DNA of 64,000 bases. Origin: JABURQ01 sp029243145 (GTDB lineage: Bacteria > Planctomycetota > Planctomycetia > Planctomycetales > Planctomycetaceae). The DNA is taken from positions 248,001 through 312,000 of the forward strand of contig CBFHYX010000004.1 of NCBI GenBank assembly GCA_965660145.1, read 5' to 3'. A model generated the notes under the pieces. That model was not told the DNA's origin, searched no databases, and was given only the letters and a program-made list of their open reading frames with translations. Position numbers and translations under genes: made by a program. How positions within the stretch are numbered: position 1 is the stretch's first letter; the number at the start of each line of letters is the position of its first letter. Shown one piece after another: positions 8,939-17,822 of this stretch.

Positions 8939-9832
8939 ATGTCTGAAGTCTCAATGTTGCAGGAAATCTGGACCGAATATCGCACCGACATCGATGCGGC
9001 ATTGGAATCGTACCTCGATCTCGGACCAAATTGTCCAACAAAGCTGCAAGAAGCCATGCATTACTCGCTGATGGCGGGTGGAAAGCGGCTGAGACCCGTT
9101 CTTGTTTTGTTGGCGTGCGAAGCTTGTGGTGGGAAAGCCGTTGATGCTTTACCGGCTGCCTGTGCCATCGAGATGATACACACCTATTCGCTCATTCATG
9201 ATGACCTTCCCGCGATGGACGATGACGATGTTCGCCGTGGAAAACCCACAAATCATAAGCAATTTGGTGAGGCGATGGCGATTTTGGCTGGCGACGCACT
9301 TCTCACGCTGGCGTTTCAGATTGTCGCACAAGATGTTCAGCCACAAGATGTTGCCGCTGCTTGCTGTGCCGACTTGGCGGGTGCTGCGGGTGCGGCTGGA
9401 ATGGTCGCCGGTCAGGTGGCCGATTTAGAAGCAGAAGATTCAGGAATTAAAGATATTCAACATCTCGAAGGAATTCATCGTAGGAAGACTGGACGGCTTC
9501 TTAGTTGTGCCCTGTCATTGGGGGCTCGGATCGCAGGAGCAGACTGGGAATTACGAAATCATTTGGTTGAGTACGGTAAGTCTGTTGGATTAGCCTTCCA
9601 GATTGCGGATGATTTACTAGATGTGTCAGGGAATTCTGAGACCATTGGGAAGCAGACTCAAAAGGACGCCGATCACGGTAAACTTACCTATCCCTCATTG
9701 CTGGGAATAGAAGAAAGCCGCGATAAGGCAAAACAACTGATACAAGATGCTCACGAACGATTGAAACCCCTGGGTGAACAAGGCCAGCGTCTGGCAGCAC
9801 TCGCGGATTTCATCATTGATCGTGATCACTGA
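8939..9832 (+). CDS. ispA: Polyprenyl (farnesyl/geranylgeranyl) diphosphate synthase
   Basis: Condenses isopentenyl diphosphate with allylic diphosphates. Seen in the sequence: GGKRLRP, the first Asp-rich motif in HDDLPAMDDDD-x-R-R-G, H-x-K-T-G-R-L-L, and the second Asp-rich motif FQIADDLLDV. Chain length cannot be fixed by eye: farnesyl is most likely from the FARM region, geranylgeranyl is possible. ATG at 8939 is used; an in-frame GTG at 8921 would add six residues, and neither has a strong ribosome-binding site. dxs follows after 14 bases, so both belong to one isoprenoid operon. Confidence 0.92.
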   Translation: MSEVSMLQEIWTEYRTDIDAALESYLDLGPNCPTKLQEAMHYSLMAGGKRLRPVLVLLACEACGGKAVDALPAACAIEMIHTYSLIHDDLPAMDDDDVRRGKPTNHKQFGEAMAILAGDALLTLAFQIVAQDVQPQDVAAACCADLAGAAGAAGMVAGQVADLEAEDSGIKDIQHLEGIHRRKTGRLLSCALSLGARIAGADWELRNHLVEYGKSVGLAFQIADDLLDVSGNSETIGKQTQKDADHGKLTYPSLLGIEESRDKAKQLIQDAHERLKPLGEQGQRLAALADFIIDRDH

Positions 9833-9846
9833 ATTGTGAGAATCGT

Positions 9847-11748
9847 ATGACATTCAAGCACCTCCCCCAAATCGGTTCACCCCGCGACTTGGAAGGTTTC
9901 TCCGACGTCCAGTTGGAAGAAGTCGCCTCTGAGATGCGAGAGACGTTATGTAATATTGTCTCGGATCGGTCTGCCCACTTTGCCAGTAACCTGGGAGTCG
10001 TTGAGCTTTGTCTCGCTCTGCATCTCACGTTTGATTTCACCAAAGATCGATTGATTTGGGATACCGGGCATCAAATTTACCCACACAAATTGATCACTGG
10101 TCGTTTCGATGAAATTCAGTCGATTCGCAATAAAGGTGGGTTGATGGGTTATCCAAACCCACAAGAGAGTGAGTACGACCTGTTCGTGACAGGACATGCT
10201 GGCTCCAGTGTCTCGACAGTCTTGGGGCTGAAAGCGGGGGACGACATTGTTCATCCTGAAGAGGGACGAAAAGCGGTCGCCGTGATTGGCGATGGTGCCC
10301 TTCCCTCCGGCGTTGTCTTTGAGGCCTTCAATAACGCGGCCGGCCTCAACAAAGACATGCTGGTGATCCTGAACGACAATAAAATGGGCATTTGCCCGCG
10401 CGTAGGAGGATTGGCCGAATATTTGGATAAAGCGCGCACGGCTCCTTTCTACAACGGCCTGAAAAAAGATATCTCTTGGTTACTGAATAAAGTTCCCGTG
10501 GTGGGCGAACCGGTCGAGCATGTCCTCTCGAATTTCAAAGATGCTCTCAAAGGATTCCTTCATGGAGGAATGCTGTTTGAAGAACTCGGCTTCCGCTACA
10601 TCGGCCCGGTCGATGGACACGATCTGAAAGCACTCCGTCGCTATCTCGAAATGGTGAAAGAGATTGAAGGCCCGGTTCTTTTACATGTCCTGACCGAAAA
10701 AGGGCATGGATTTCAACCTGCCTGCGAAGACCCCGTTCAGTTTCATGCTCCCCCTCCATTTGCACGAAACGACGAGAATGAAATTGTCGAAATCAAGAAA
10801 AGCAAATCGCGGGCTTACACGAACGCGATTGCCGATTCCATCTACGATGTGATGTCTCGAAACAAAAAAGTGGCCGTCATAACAGCGGCGATGTGTGCAG
10901 GCAATGGGTTGCAAAAAATCCGTGCCGACTTTGAGGATCGTTTTTTCGATGTCGGAATTTGTGAAAGTCATGCTGTCGCTTTTGCCGGGGGGATGGCGAA
11001 AGCCGGTGGAGTCCCGATTGTCGATATTTACAGCACATTCTTACAAAGAAGTTTCGATCACATCTTTCAGGAAGTCGCCCTACAAAACTTGCCGGTTGTG
11101 TTCTGCCTAGATCGAGCCGGTCTTTGCGGCCCCGATGGCCCCACCCATCATGGTGTTTTTGATTTGTCATACATGCGGGTCTTTCCCAACATGACAATCA
11201 TGGCCCCTGGAGACGAGCAAGACGTCGCACCAATGCTAGATTTTGCCATCGATCATGGGGCTCCCGTTTCGCTGCGTTATCCAAAAACCAAGCTGGAAAA
11301 AGTGACTCGTGAAGAGTCACCCATCGAATGTGGGAAAGCCGAGGTCTATTCATTCGGAGAAGACGGAAACTTCCTCGCAATTGGAGCCATGTTCCCGCGT
11401 TGCGTTGTGGCTGCCGAAAAACTGAAACAGCAAGGTCTCGATGTGGGCGTGATTAATGCCCGATTCGTCAAGCCGCTCGATGTCGAAGTGGTCGAACGCG
11501 CTTTGGAACTCGACCGTTTCCTGATCACGGTCGAGGAAAACACGCTCCAAGGTGGCTTCGGTTCGGCCGTCCTCGAAGAGATCGCACAAATGGGACTCAA
11601 CAGTCAACGTGTTCGCAGAGTCGGTATTCCCGACCAATTTGTCGAGCATGGCGACCGGGAAGAACTGCTGGCCGATCTCGGAATGGATGTCGATGGTCTG
11701 GTGGCAACGGCACAGTCAATTGCTGAGCGAGATGAGTCATTGATCTAG
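9847..11748 (+). CDS. dxs: 1-deoxy-D-xylulose-5-phosphate synthase
   Basis: First enzyme of the methylerythritol phosphate pathway; thiamine-diphosphate dependent, joins pyruvate and glyceraldehyde 3-phosphate. The 633-residue product has WDTGHQIYPHKLITGR, the ThDP motif GDGALPSG...NDN, the catalytic Glu region in ICESHAVAFAGG, and the C-terminal transketolase domain (RFVKPLD, TVEENTLQGGFGSAV). Coupling with the upstream prenyl synthase matches a common bacterial arrangement. Confidence 0.96.
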   Translation: MTFKHLPQIGSPRDLEGFSDVQLEEVASEMRETLCNIVSDRSAHFASNLGVVELCLALHLTFDFTKDRLIWDTGHQIYPHKLITGRFDEIQSIRNKGGLMGYPNPQESEYDLFVTGHAGSSVSTVLGLKAGDDIVHPEEGRKAVAVIGDGALPSGVVFEAFNNAAGLNKDMLVILNDNKMGICPRVGGLAEYLDKARTAPFYNGLKKDISWLLNKVPVVGEPVEHVLSNFKDALKGFLHGGMLFEELGFRYIGPVDGHDLKALRRYLEMVKEIEGPVLLHVLTEKGHGFQPACEDPVQFHAPPPFARNDENEIVEIKKSKSRAYTNAIADSIYDVMSRNKKVAVITAAMCAGNGLQKIRADFEDRFFDVGICESHAVAFAGGMAKAGGVPIVDIYSTFLQRSFDHIFQEVALQNLPVVFCLDRAGLCGPDGPTHHGVFDLSYMRVFPNMTIMAPGDEQDVAPMLDFAIDHGAPVSLRYPKTKLEKVTREESPIECGKAEVYSFGEDGNFLAIGAMFPRCVVAAEKLKQQGLDVGVINARFVKPLDVEVVERALELDRFLITVEENTLQGGFGSAVLEEIAQMGLNSQRVRRVGIPDQFVEHGDREELLADLGMDVDGLVATAQSIAERDESLI

Positions 11749-11769
11749 CTCTGGGGTGTTGTTCGCGAC

Positions 11770-12948
11770 TTATTGTTGACCACAGGCAAGTTCTAGCCCC
11801 AGTTGGCATCCCTTCAAGTAGTTCTCGATCACAACAACTTCATCGACAGTGTGAACATTCTTTTCTCCACATCCTAATGTCACAGTTGGCATCCCCCGAT
11901 CTGACAGAAAATTCGCATCCACTCCTCCATTGCCGACCACGAGAGTCGGTTTTAATCCCAATGACTCAATCGCCTTCTCTGCCGATTGAACAACGGCTTC
12001 TTTTCGGTCGAGTAAAAACGATGGGTATTTGAGATTCCATTCAAAATCGATACTTCCTTTTATGCCAGAAGAATTCTTCTGTATCTTAGCGGCTCGTTCA
12101 AAGGCTTTTTTAACTTCATTCAAGATGCGTTGTCGAAATGCCTCTTCGTGACTGCGTACCTCGGCCCGAATTTCACATCGATCAGTGACAACATTGGTGG
12201 CATCTCCACCATTAATAATGCCAAGATTGCAGGTGCCTCGTTTTTTCCCTTGAACAACTAATCCATGCCAACCGCGTTCGATCAAATCGCTGATCGCTAA
12301 TGACGCAGTTCCAATTGCAGAAATTCCATGTTCAGGGTGTAGCCCTGCATGAGACGCAATACCATGAACGGTGATATTGACGTTGTAAGCTCCCGTTGCA
12401 CCGATACAGATTTCATCGGTCGAGCCTCCATCCCAATTAAAGCAAAGCTTGGGTTGTCCCAGATCTCGCGGGCTTACATATCGAGCACCAACCAGCCCCA
12501 CTTCTTCTTGTACGGGCCAATAAAACGTTAATGGAGAGTGTGGCAACTTGTGTTCAAGAATTGTGAGTAGCGTGTTGAGCACAACCGAAGCACCAGCACG
12601 GTCATCGCCACCTAAAGCGGTATGAGAATCTTTGGGACGAATCACATCGCCATCACGAACTGGACGCGCACCAACACAAAGAGGAACCGTATCGATATGA
12701 GCCATCAACATGCGACGAGGAGCCCGGAATGTCCCTGGTAGCTTGATGATCAGATTGCCGCAATTTCCAGCATAGGGGCTTTTCTTGTGAACATTATCTT
12801 CTTTGATTTGCGAGGATTTAACACCAGCCGCTTTTGCCTTCCCGATGATGACATCGGCGATGGCTCGTTCTTCGCCACTTTTTCCCGGTATCGAAAGTAA
12901 ATTCATCAATAAAGACAATGCATTTTTCTCGTTAAAAGCAGACTCCAT
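11770..12948 (-). CDS. M20-family metallopeptidase (peptidase T-like)
   Basis: Predicted zinc aminopeptidase of 392 residues. Metal-binding features: AHIDTVP (first His/Asp), ALGGDDRAG (bridging Asp), WPVQEEVGLVGAR (Glu pair), and the C-terminal H of KNVHT. A central dimerisation domain (about 180-300) contains HGIASHAGLHPEHG. The frame extends upstream to 13059, but ATG at 12948 is preferred because TTGGAGAAAATC places GGAG eight bases before it. The longer version would run through the terminator of the upstream gene. Confidence 0.88.
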   Translation of the reverse strand: MESAFNEKNALSLLMNLLSIPGKSGEERAIADVIIGKAKAAGVKSSQIKEDNVHKKSPYAGNCGNLIIKLPGTFRAPRRMLMAHIDTVPLCVGARPVRDGDVIRPKDSHTALGGDDRAGASVVLNTLLTILEHKLPHSPLTFYWPVQEEVGLVGARYVSPRDLGQPKLCFNWDGGSTDEICIGATGAYNVNITVHGIASHAGLHPEHGISAIGTASLAISDLIERGWHGLVVQGKKRGTCNLGIINGGDATNVVTDRCEIRAEVRSHEEAFRQRILNEVKKAFERAAKIQKNSSGIKGSIDFEWNLKYPSFLLDRKEAVVQSAEKAIESLGLKPTLVVGNGGVDANFLSDRGMPTVTLGCGEKNVHTVDEVVVIENYLKGCQLGLELACGQQ

Positions 12949-12996
12949 GATTTTCTCCAACTGGGATGAAGGGTTAGGCTTCATGTCACAGCGCAT

Positions 12997-13030
12997 AAAA
13001 AATGGGAGGAACGATGAACGCTCCCTCCCA
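12997..13030 (-). terminator. Rho-independent terminator of the AT-hook/HTH gene
   Basis: On the minus strand TGGGAGG (13024-13030) pairs with CCTCCCA (13003-13009) around a 14-nt loop, followed at once by a run of six T (12997-13002). It begins 26 bases after the stop of the gene ending at 13056. This is the clearest intrinsic terminator in the window. Confidence 0.85.
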
Positions 13031-13055
13031 CTTGAAATTTTCGGACAAGACATTC

Positions 13056-13490
13056 TCACTTGACGCAGTAAGTCTTCTTCTTAGAATCGAGAATAAATTC
13101 CTCGGTGTGATACAGGCATTGATAAAGTACGCTTTTGAAGCTTTTGCTTTTGCTCTTGTAACCTGCTTTTTTAACAGCGTCCATTACTTCCTGGAGTGTC
13201 AGCCCTTTTTTGCTACCGGCCAATGCTTCTCGCACGTAGCCTTTGAGCGGCTTGGGATTTTTCGCTCGACGGCGGCGAACGGTTTTCTTCGCCGTCGATG
13301 TGCTTCCAGCAGGGCGACCGCGTCGGCCACTTCCTTTGCCCTTGCCTTCCAGGACAGCAATCTCCTGAGTCACGCCATCCAATTCTTTCTGGAGAGCGGA
13401 TTGATTTTTCTTCAGTTTGTCGAGGCGTTTTTTCTGGTCTTTCAATATTGCTTCGAGTTCAGCCAACGACATGTTGGATGCATTTGCCAT
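13056..13490 (-). CDS. Chromatin-like DNA-binding protein: coiled coil, AT-hook, C-terminal HTH
   Basis: The 144-residue basic protein has three parts. Residues 8-48 form a heptad-rich coiled coil (LAELEAILKDQKKRLDKL). Residues 50-78 are Gly/Arg/Lys-rich with an AT-hook core (RRGRPAG, 56-62). Residues 80-144 are a compact helical module (LKGYVREALAGSKKGLTLQE...) resembling the histone-H1-like / HARE-HTH winged fold. Such proteins may bind AT-rich DNA and shape the condensed planctomycete nucleoid; that role is inferred. It is monocistronic, with a long AT-rich upstream region and its own terminator, which fits an abundant protein. Confidence 0.75.
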   Translation of the reverse strand: MANASNMSLAELEAILKDQKKRLDKLKKNQSALQKELDGVTQEIAVLEGKGKGSGRRGRPAGSTSTAKKTVRRRRAKNPKPLKGYVREALAGSKKGLTLQEVMDAVKKAGYKSKSKSFKSVLYQCLYHTEEFILDSKKKTYCVK

Positions 13491-13746
13491 AATCGATTAT
13501 CCTTATTCAGCTTTATTGGGAAATGGTTGTTTTGTGGGATCGATTCATCTTAAGAACATGACATTAACGATCTCGGCTCACAGAATAGTCGGCCTTATAA
13601 AGACTTTCAACTCACATACCCCTATGTCGGTCAACTATAATTCTAGATTACGAATGAAGCATGGATATGTGTTTATAGCGATTGAGCCATTGTCGGATGA
13701 ACCATCTTTTTTTAAGTTAATATCGACTATTAAATAAGAGAACTAA

Positions 13747-15264
13747 CTAGCGGGTGAATTTCAGCCATTTCTTAAAGAGGCTCGCAACAACAGGAGTCAG
13801 CCGGGTTCGGCTGTATTGATCACCCAGTTTTCGAATCGCTTCTGCTTGCGTGGGATAGGGGTGAATCGTGTTTCCGATGCCACTAAGACCGATTTTGTGA
13901 TTCATGGCGACCGTGATTTCGGAAATCAAATCACCTGCATGCGCGGCAACAACAGTCGCTCCCAGAATCTGGTCTTTCCCTCGTCTTACATGAACTTTTA
14001 CAAACCCCTCGACTTCTCCATCTAATATCGCACGATCAACACCGGCCAACTCTTGCAGGTAAGTATCAATTTCGATTCCCTGCTCTTTGGCATCTTTCTC
14101 GCTTAAACCGACATGGGCAATTTCGGGTTCGGTATAGGTACACCAAGGGATGACGAGAGAACTTGTTTTGGCCCGTCCCATGAAAAGTGCGTTACGAATC
14201 ACATTGCGAGCGAGGAAATCGGCGGTATGTGTAAATTTATAAGGGAAACAAATATCTCCCGCTGCATAGATATTCTTATTACTCGTTTGGAGATAGTCAT
14301 TCACGATCACACCATTGAGTTCGTGGTATTCCACGCCTGCCGCTTCCAGATTCAATCCTTCGATATTCGGTTGACGACCAATACTTACGAGAATTGCATC
14401 AAACTTTTCTTCGCGAGTTTCACCATCGATTTCGTAGCTGATGATCTTTTCTGCCCCCTCTTGTTTCAACTCCTTTACGGACGAAGAGAGACGCAATTGC
14501 ACTCCATCTCGTATCAATGATTGTTGGACAATGTTGGCGGCATCAGCATCTTCGCGGCTCAGGATATGAGTCGCCTTCTCAAATTGAGTAACCTGTGATC
14601 CAAAGCGGGCAAATGTTTGCGCCAACTCGGTACCGATTGGGCCACCACCGATGACCCCTAAGCGAACAGGTAACTCAGTCAACGAAAAAATAGTCTCGTT
14701 CGTGTAGTAATCGACATCATCGATTCCAGGAAAAGTGATTTTCGCGGCTCGTGCTCCTGTGGCGATGACTGCTTTCTTATAGTTGAGTGTCTGGCCCCCA
14801 ACTTCGATCATGTTGAACCCGGAAAAACTCCCCTGCCCCAGAAAAATATCGACTCCCAAGTCAGTAAACCGTTGTGCGGAGTCATGGTGACTGATTTCTG
14901 CACGCATCTTTCTCATGCGTTCCATCGCAGCAGCAAAATCGATGGTTGGTTCACCATTCAATTGAACGCCGTAGCGATGCGAGTCTTTGACATGAGCAAA
15001 CGCTTTTGCCGCCGAGATGATTCCCTTTGATGGGACGCACCCGTAATTCAGACAGTCTCCCCCCATCAATGATCGCTCGATCAGGGCCACTTTGGCTCCC
15101 ATGCCGGCAGCACCCGCTGCGCAGACGAGTCCTGCGGTCCCTGCTCCAATGACCACCAGATTATATCGACCATTGGGGACAGGATTCTTCCAGTTTGGAG
15201 GGTGGACCTGATTGATGAGTTCAAGGTTGTATTGATCTTCAGGCTCAATCGTTATTCTGGACAT
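13747..15264 (-). CDS. Mercuric-reductase-like FAD-dependent disulfide oxidoreductase
   Basis: The 505-residue flavoprotein belongs to the class I pyridine nucleotide-disulfide reductases. It has the FAD site GAGTAGLVCAAGA, the redox pair in CLNYGCVPSK, the NAD(P) site GVIGGGPIGTELAQ, the second FAD motif YAAGDIC, and the dimerisation domain with H-P-Y-P-T. There is no N-terminal heavy-metal domain and no C-terminal vicinal Cys pair as in true MerA, so mercury reduction is unlikely. The next upstream gene, 9 bases away, encodes a TVP38/TMEM64 protein, a recurrent partner of this subgroup. Confidence 0.88.
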   Translation of the reverse strand: MSRITIEPEDQYNLELINQVHPPNWKNPVPNGRYNLVVIGAGTAGLVCAAGAAGMGAKVALIERSLMGGDCLNYGCVPSKGIISAAKAFAHVKDSHRYGVQLNGEPTIDFAAAMERMRKMRAEISHHDSAQRFTDLGVDIFLGQGSFSGFNMIEVGGQTLNYKKAVIATGARAAKITFPGIDDVDYYTNETIFSLTELPVRLGVIGGGPIGTELAQTFARFGSQVTQFEKATHILSREDADAANIVQQSLIRDGVQLRLSSSVKELKQEGAEKIISYEIDGETREEKFDAILVSIGRQPNIEGLNLEAAGVEYHELNGVIVNDYLQTSNKNIYAAGDICFPYKFTHTADFLARNVIRNALFMGRAKTSSLVIPWCTYTEPEIAHVGLSEKDAKEQGIEIDTYLQELAGVDRAILDGEVEGFVKVHVRRGKDQILGATVVAAHAGDLISEITVAMNHKIGLSGIGNTIHPYPTQAEAIRKLGDQYSRTRLTPVVASLFKKWLKFTR

Positions 15265-15273
15265 CGATATTCC

Positions 15274-16080
15274 CTATTCTTTGACTGCTGAGTCACTCAC
15301 TTCAGCGGGTGTCTTCCGAAACAGTTTCAGAATGAATTTGAGCGCAATGGGAAATAATCCTAATACGATCAGATCTGCAAACATATTGGCAAGATTTACG
15401 TCGCTCTCTGAATTGGTCAGTAAACCTGTGACTCCGTTCTCTTGAATTACAGATTGAATTGCGGCGATCTCGGGGAAACTGCTTCCCGCATATGTGAAGA
15501 CTGCGGTGCCGGGTAGCATTCCCAATTGACTCACCCACCAAAAGGTCGTCACACGTATGGGAGTGAGTCCCATTACCAAATTGATGATAAAGAATGGGAC
15601 GGCGGGAATTAGTCGTAGAGTCAACAGATAGGAAGCCCCCTCCTTTTCCAATGCCTCATTGAATACTCTCAGTCGCTCTCCAAATTGCTTCTGGATAGAG
15701 TCTCTGAGAAAATACCGACTGATGAGAAATGCTAAAGTCGCTCCGGTTGTGGAGGCAAAGCTGACAACAACCAACGCGGGAAGAAATCCGAAAAACCATC
15801 CAAACAAAATTGTCAGAACAGCGGCCCCCGGCAGAGAAAGCCCTGTCACTGTTGCGTAGATCAGAAATGCGACACCGAAGACTGCCACTGGATGATCGGC
15901 CCGATATTGCTCTGCTCGATTCTCTTGTTGAGCGAGAAAATCAAGAATTTCCGCACTGCCATACTGTTGAGAGAGCGCCACGATTCCACCAACAAAAAAT
16001 GTTGCTGCAACCAGCCTCAAGTAAAAGACTGTACTTTGTTTTTGAGAAAATTCACTTTCCCCAGAGGGAGTGTTGTCCAT
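15274..16080 (-). CDS. TVP38/TMEM64 (SNARE-associated, DedA-like) membrane protein
   Basis: The 268-residue integral membrane protein has about five hydrophobic segments. Its central domain shows the family pattern: F-L-I-Y-A-T-V-T-G-L-S-L-P-G-A, GWFFGFLPALVVVS, GATLAFLISRYFLR, and later RLIPAVPFFIINLVMGLTPI. Related proteins are lipid scramblase-like or membrane-homeostasis factors. It is tightly linked (9 bases) to the downstream flavoprotein, so the two probably work in one membrane-redox process (inference). Confidence 0.88.
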   Translation of the reverse strand: MDNTPSGESEFSQKQSTVFYLRLVAATFFVGGIVALSQQYGSAEILDFLAQQENRAEQYRADHPVAVFGVAFLIYATVTGLSLPGAAVLTILFGWFFGFLPALVVVSFASTTGATLAFLISRYFLRDSIQKQFGERLRVFNEALEKEGASYLLTLRLIPAVPFFIINLVMGLTPIRVTTFWWVSQLGMLPGTAVFTYAGSSFPEIAAIQSVIQENGVTGLLTNSESDVNLANMFADLIVLGLFPIALKFILKLFRKTPAEVSDSAVKE

Positions 16081-16108
16081 GTTTTTAAGTACTTCGCGAA
16101 ATTTGTGA

Positions 16109-16381
16109 TCAACTATTTTTTAATAGACTACCCTTGGGGAAAATACATGTCTGCGGTAGACCAACAATGGCGGAGAACAAATGGAACCCGCAGCCAATGA
16201 GAACACAATGACCGAAAAAGCGAAAAAGTGAAGAGAGGCATCCGCCGCAACTACCAACACACCCGCGTTTTTCGTTGACTCCTCTATCGGTTACAGCCGA
16301 ATGATTCGGTTCGGCTGAAGAATCCGAATCATTGTCGGGCGTGATCTCGGCGGAGGGGGGTAAATCGGTCACGTCAGGCAA
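16109..16381 (-). CDS. Small Cys/Gly-rich hypothetical membrane protein
   Basis: This frame of 90 residues starts at TTG 16381 (or GTG 16372) and overlaps the end of the DUF1501 gene by 8 bases, suggesting coupling. The N-terminal half is acidic and Ser-rich. The second half has a Cys-rich patch (CVGSCGGC) followed by a hydrophobic stretch (HCVLIGCGFHLFSAIVG) that could span the membrane. No family was recognised. The weak start codons keep confidence moderate. Confidence 0.45.
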   Translation of the reverse strand: MPDVTDLPPSAEITPDNDSDSSAEPNHSAVTDRGVNEKRGCVGSCGGCLSSLFRFFGHCVLIGCGFHLFSAIVGLPQTCIFPKGSLLKNS

Positions 16382-17816
16382 TCAATTCCTCGACCACACG
16401 CCCGTGTACGTCGGTCAAGCGGAAATCGCGTCCGGCATAGCGGTAGGTGAATTTTTCGTGGTCAAATCCCATGAGCTTCATGATTGTGGCCTGTAAGTCG
16501 TGGACATGAACCTTGTTTTCGATGGCCCGAAACCCGAATTCATCGGTCGCTCCATGGACATATCCACCACGAACTCCGCCCCCTGCCATCCAGGTGGTGT
16601 AACCCCAATGGTTATGATCGCGTCCGTTGATTTTACCGGCGTTGGAACCCTTCTTGGGCAATTCGACAACCGGAGTGCGTCCGAATTCACCTCCCCAGAT
16701 TACGAGAGTTTCATCCAGTAATCCTCGTTGTTTCAAATCCTTGAGCAAGGCTCCGATTGCTTGGTCGCATTGATCAGCCAATTGCTGATGTCGTTTTTCG
16801 ATATCGTCGTGATTATCCCAAGGTTGTCCGGCACCGTGCCAAACTTGCACGAACCGGACACCACGTTCGACGAGGCGTCGAGCAATCAAAATCTGTCGTG
16901 CCTGAACACCCGGCCCATACATGTCGAGAGTATGTTTAGATTCGCTCGAAACGTCAAACGCATCAGCAGCTTCAATCTGCATGCGATATGCGAGTTCGTA
17001 GGATTGAATACGTGCTTCCAGACCGGAATCGGTGCCGCTTCGTTCCAGATGTTGTTCGTTGAGAGTTTGTAATAAGTTGAGTTGTCGTCTCTGTTGGTCA
17101 CGTGGCAGGCGTTTGTTCTTGATGTTGTTAATGAGTTTTTCAATATCCTCATGCTGTGTATCAATATGTGTGCCTTGATAGATCCCCGGTAAAAATCCCG
17201 CTTGCCAGTTCTGGGATTCCTGAATCGGGTAACCACCGGGGCACATTACCACAAACGCGGGGAGATTTTGATTTTCACTGCCAAGGCCATAAGTTAACCA
17301 CGAACCCATGCTAGGACGAATGAGTCGAGCATCTCCACAATTTAAAAGTAGTAAAGAGGGTTCGTGATTGGGGACATCGGCATGCATCGACCGAATCACG
17401 GAAATTTCGTCGATCGATTCAGCGGTGTGCTTAAAGAGATCGCTAACGGGGATGCCACTTTCGCCATAATTGCGAAACTTGAAGGGCGATTTGAAAGCAG
17501 CGCCCGTGGGACGCTCGGTCCGCAGATTTTTGATGGGCAATTGCTGGCCGTGATACTTATCCAACATTGGTTTAGGATCGAAAGTATCAACGTGGCTCGG
17601 ACCTCCATTCATAAACAGATGAATGACGTGCTTCGCCTTGACCGGAAAATGTCCTCCTTTGGGAGAAAGAGGATTCTTGATTGCTGCTTGGAGTGTGTTC
17701 TGAACAGAACCAGTCTCCGCCAGCATTTGCGAAAACATCAATCCGCCCATCCCGAGTCCGCAGCGCTGCAATAGTTCTCGGCGTGGAAGGGAGGAATCGG
17801 GATTTACGGTGTACAT
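16374..17816 (-). CDS. DUF1501 protein with Tat signal
   Basis: Typical planctomycete exported protein of the alkaline-phosphatase/sulfatase-like superfamily, 480 residues. The N-terminus carries a twin-arginine motif (PRRELLQRCGLGMGG). Core motifs include HVIHLFMNGGPSHVDTFDPKP, RSMHADVPNHEPS, and the late segments WGGEFGRTP and GRDHNHWGYTTWMAGGG. These proteins nearly always sit beside a DUF1549/DUF1553 cytochrome-like protein, as here (6-base gap). Their shared function is unproven; a role in extracellular polymer degradation is often proposed. Confidence 0.93.
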   Translation of the reverse strand: MYTVNPDSSLPRRELLQRCGLGMGGLMFSQMLAETGSVQNTLQAAIKNPLSPKGGHFPVKAKHVIHLFMNGGPSHVDTFDPKPMLDKYHGQQLPIKNLRTERPTGAAFKSPFKFRNYGESGIPVSDLFKHTAESIDEISVIRSMHADVPNHEPSLLLLNCGDARLIRPSMGSWLTYGLGSENQNLPAFVVMCPGGYPIQESQNWQAGFLPGIYQGTHIDTQHEDIEKLINNIKNKRLPRDQQRRQLNLLQTLNEQHLERSGTDSGLEARIQSYELAYRMQIEAADAFDVSSESKHTLDMYGPGVQARQILIARRLVERGVRFVQVWHGAGQPWDNHDDIEKRHQQLADQCDQAIGALLKDLKQRGLLDETLVIWGGEFGRTPVVELPKKGSNAGKINGRDHNHWGYTTWMAGGGVRGGYVHGATDEFGFRAIENKVHVHDLQATIMKLMGFDHEKFTYRYAGRDFRLTDVHGRVVEELIA

Positions 17817-17822
17817 GATCGT

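Noticed and set aside
13747..15264. True mercuric reductase (MerA)
   Set aside because: There is no heavy-metal-associated domain, no C-terminal Cys pair and no mer genes nearby.
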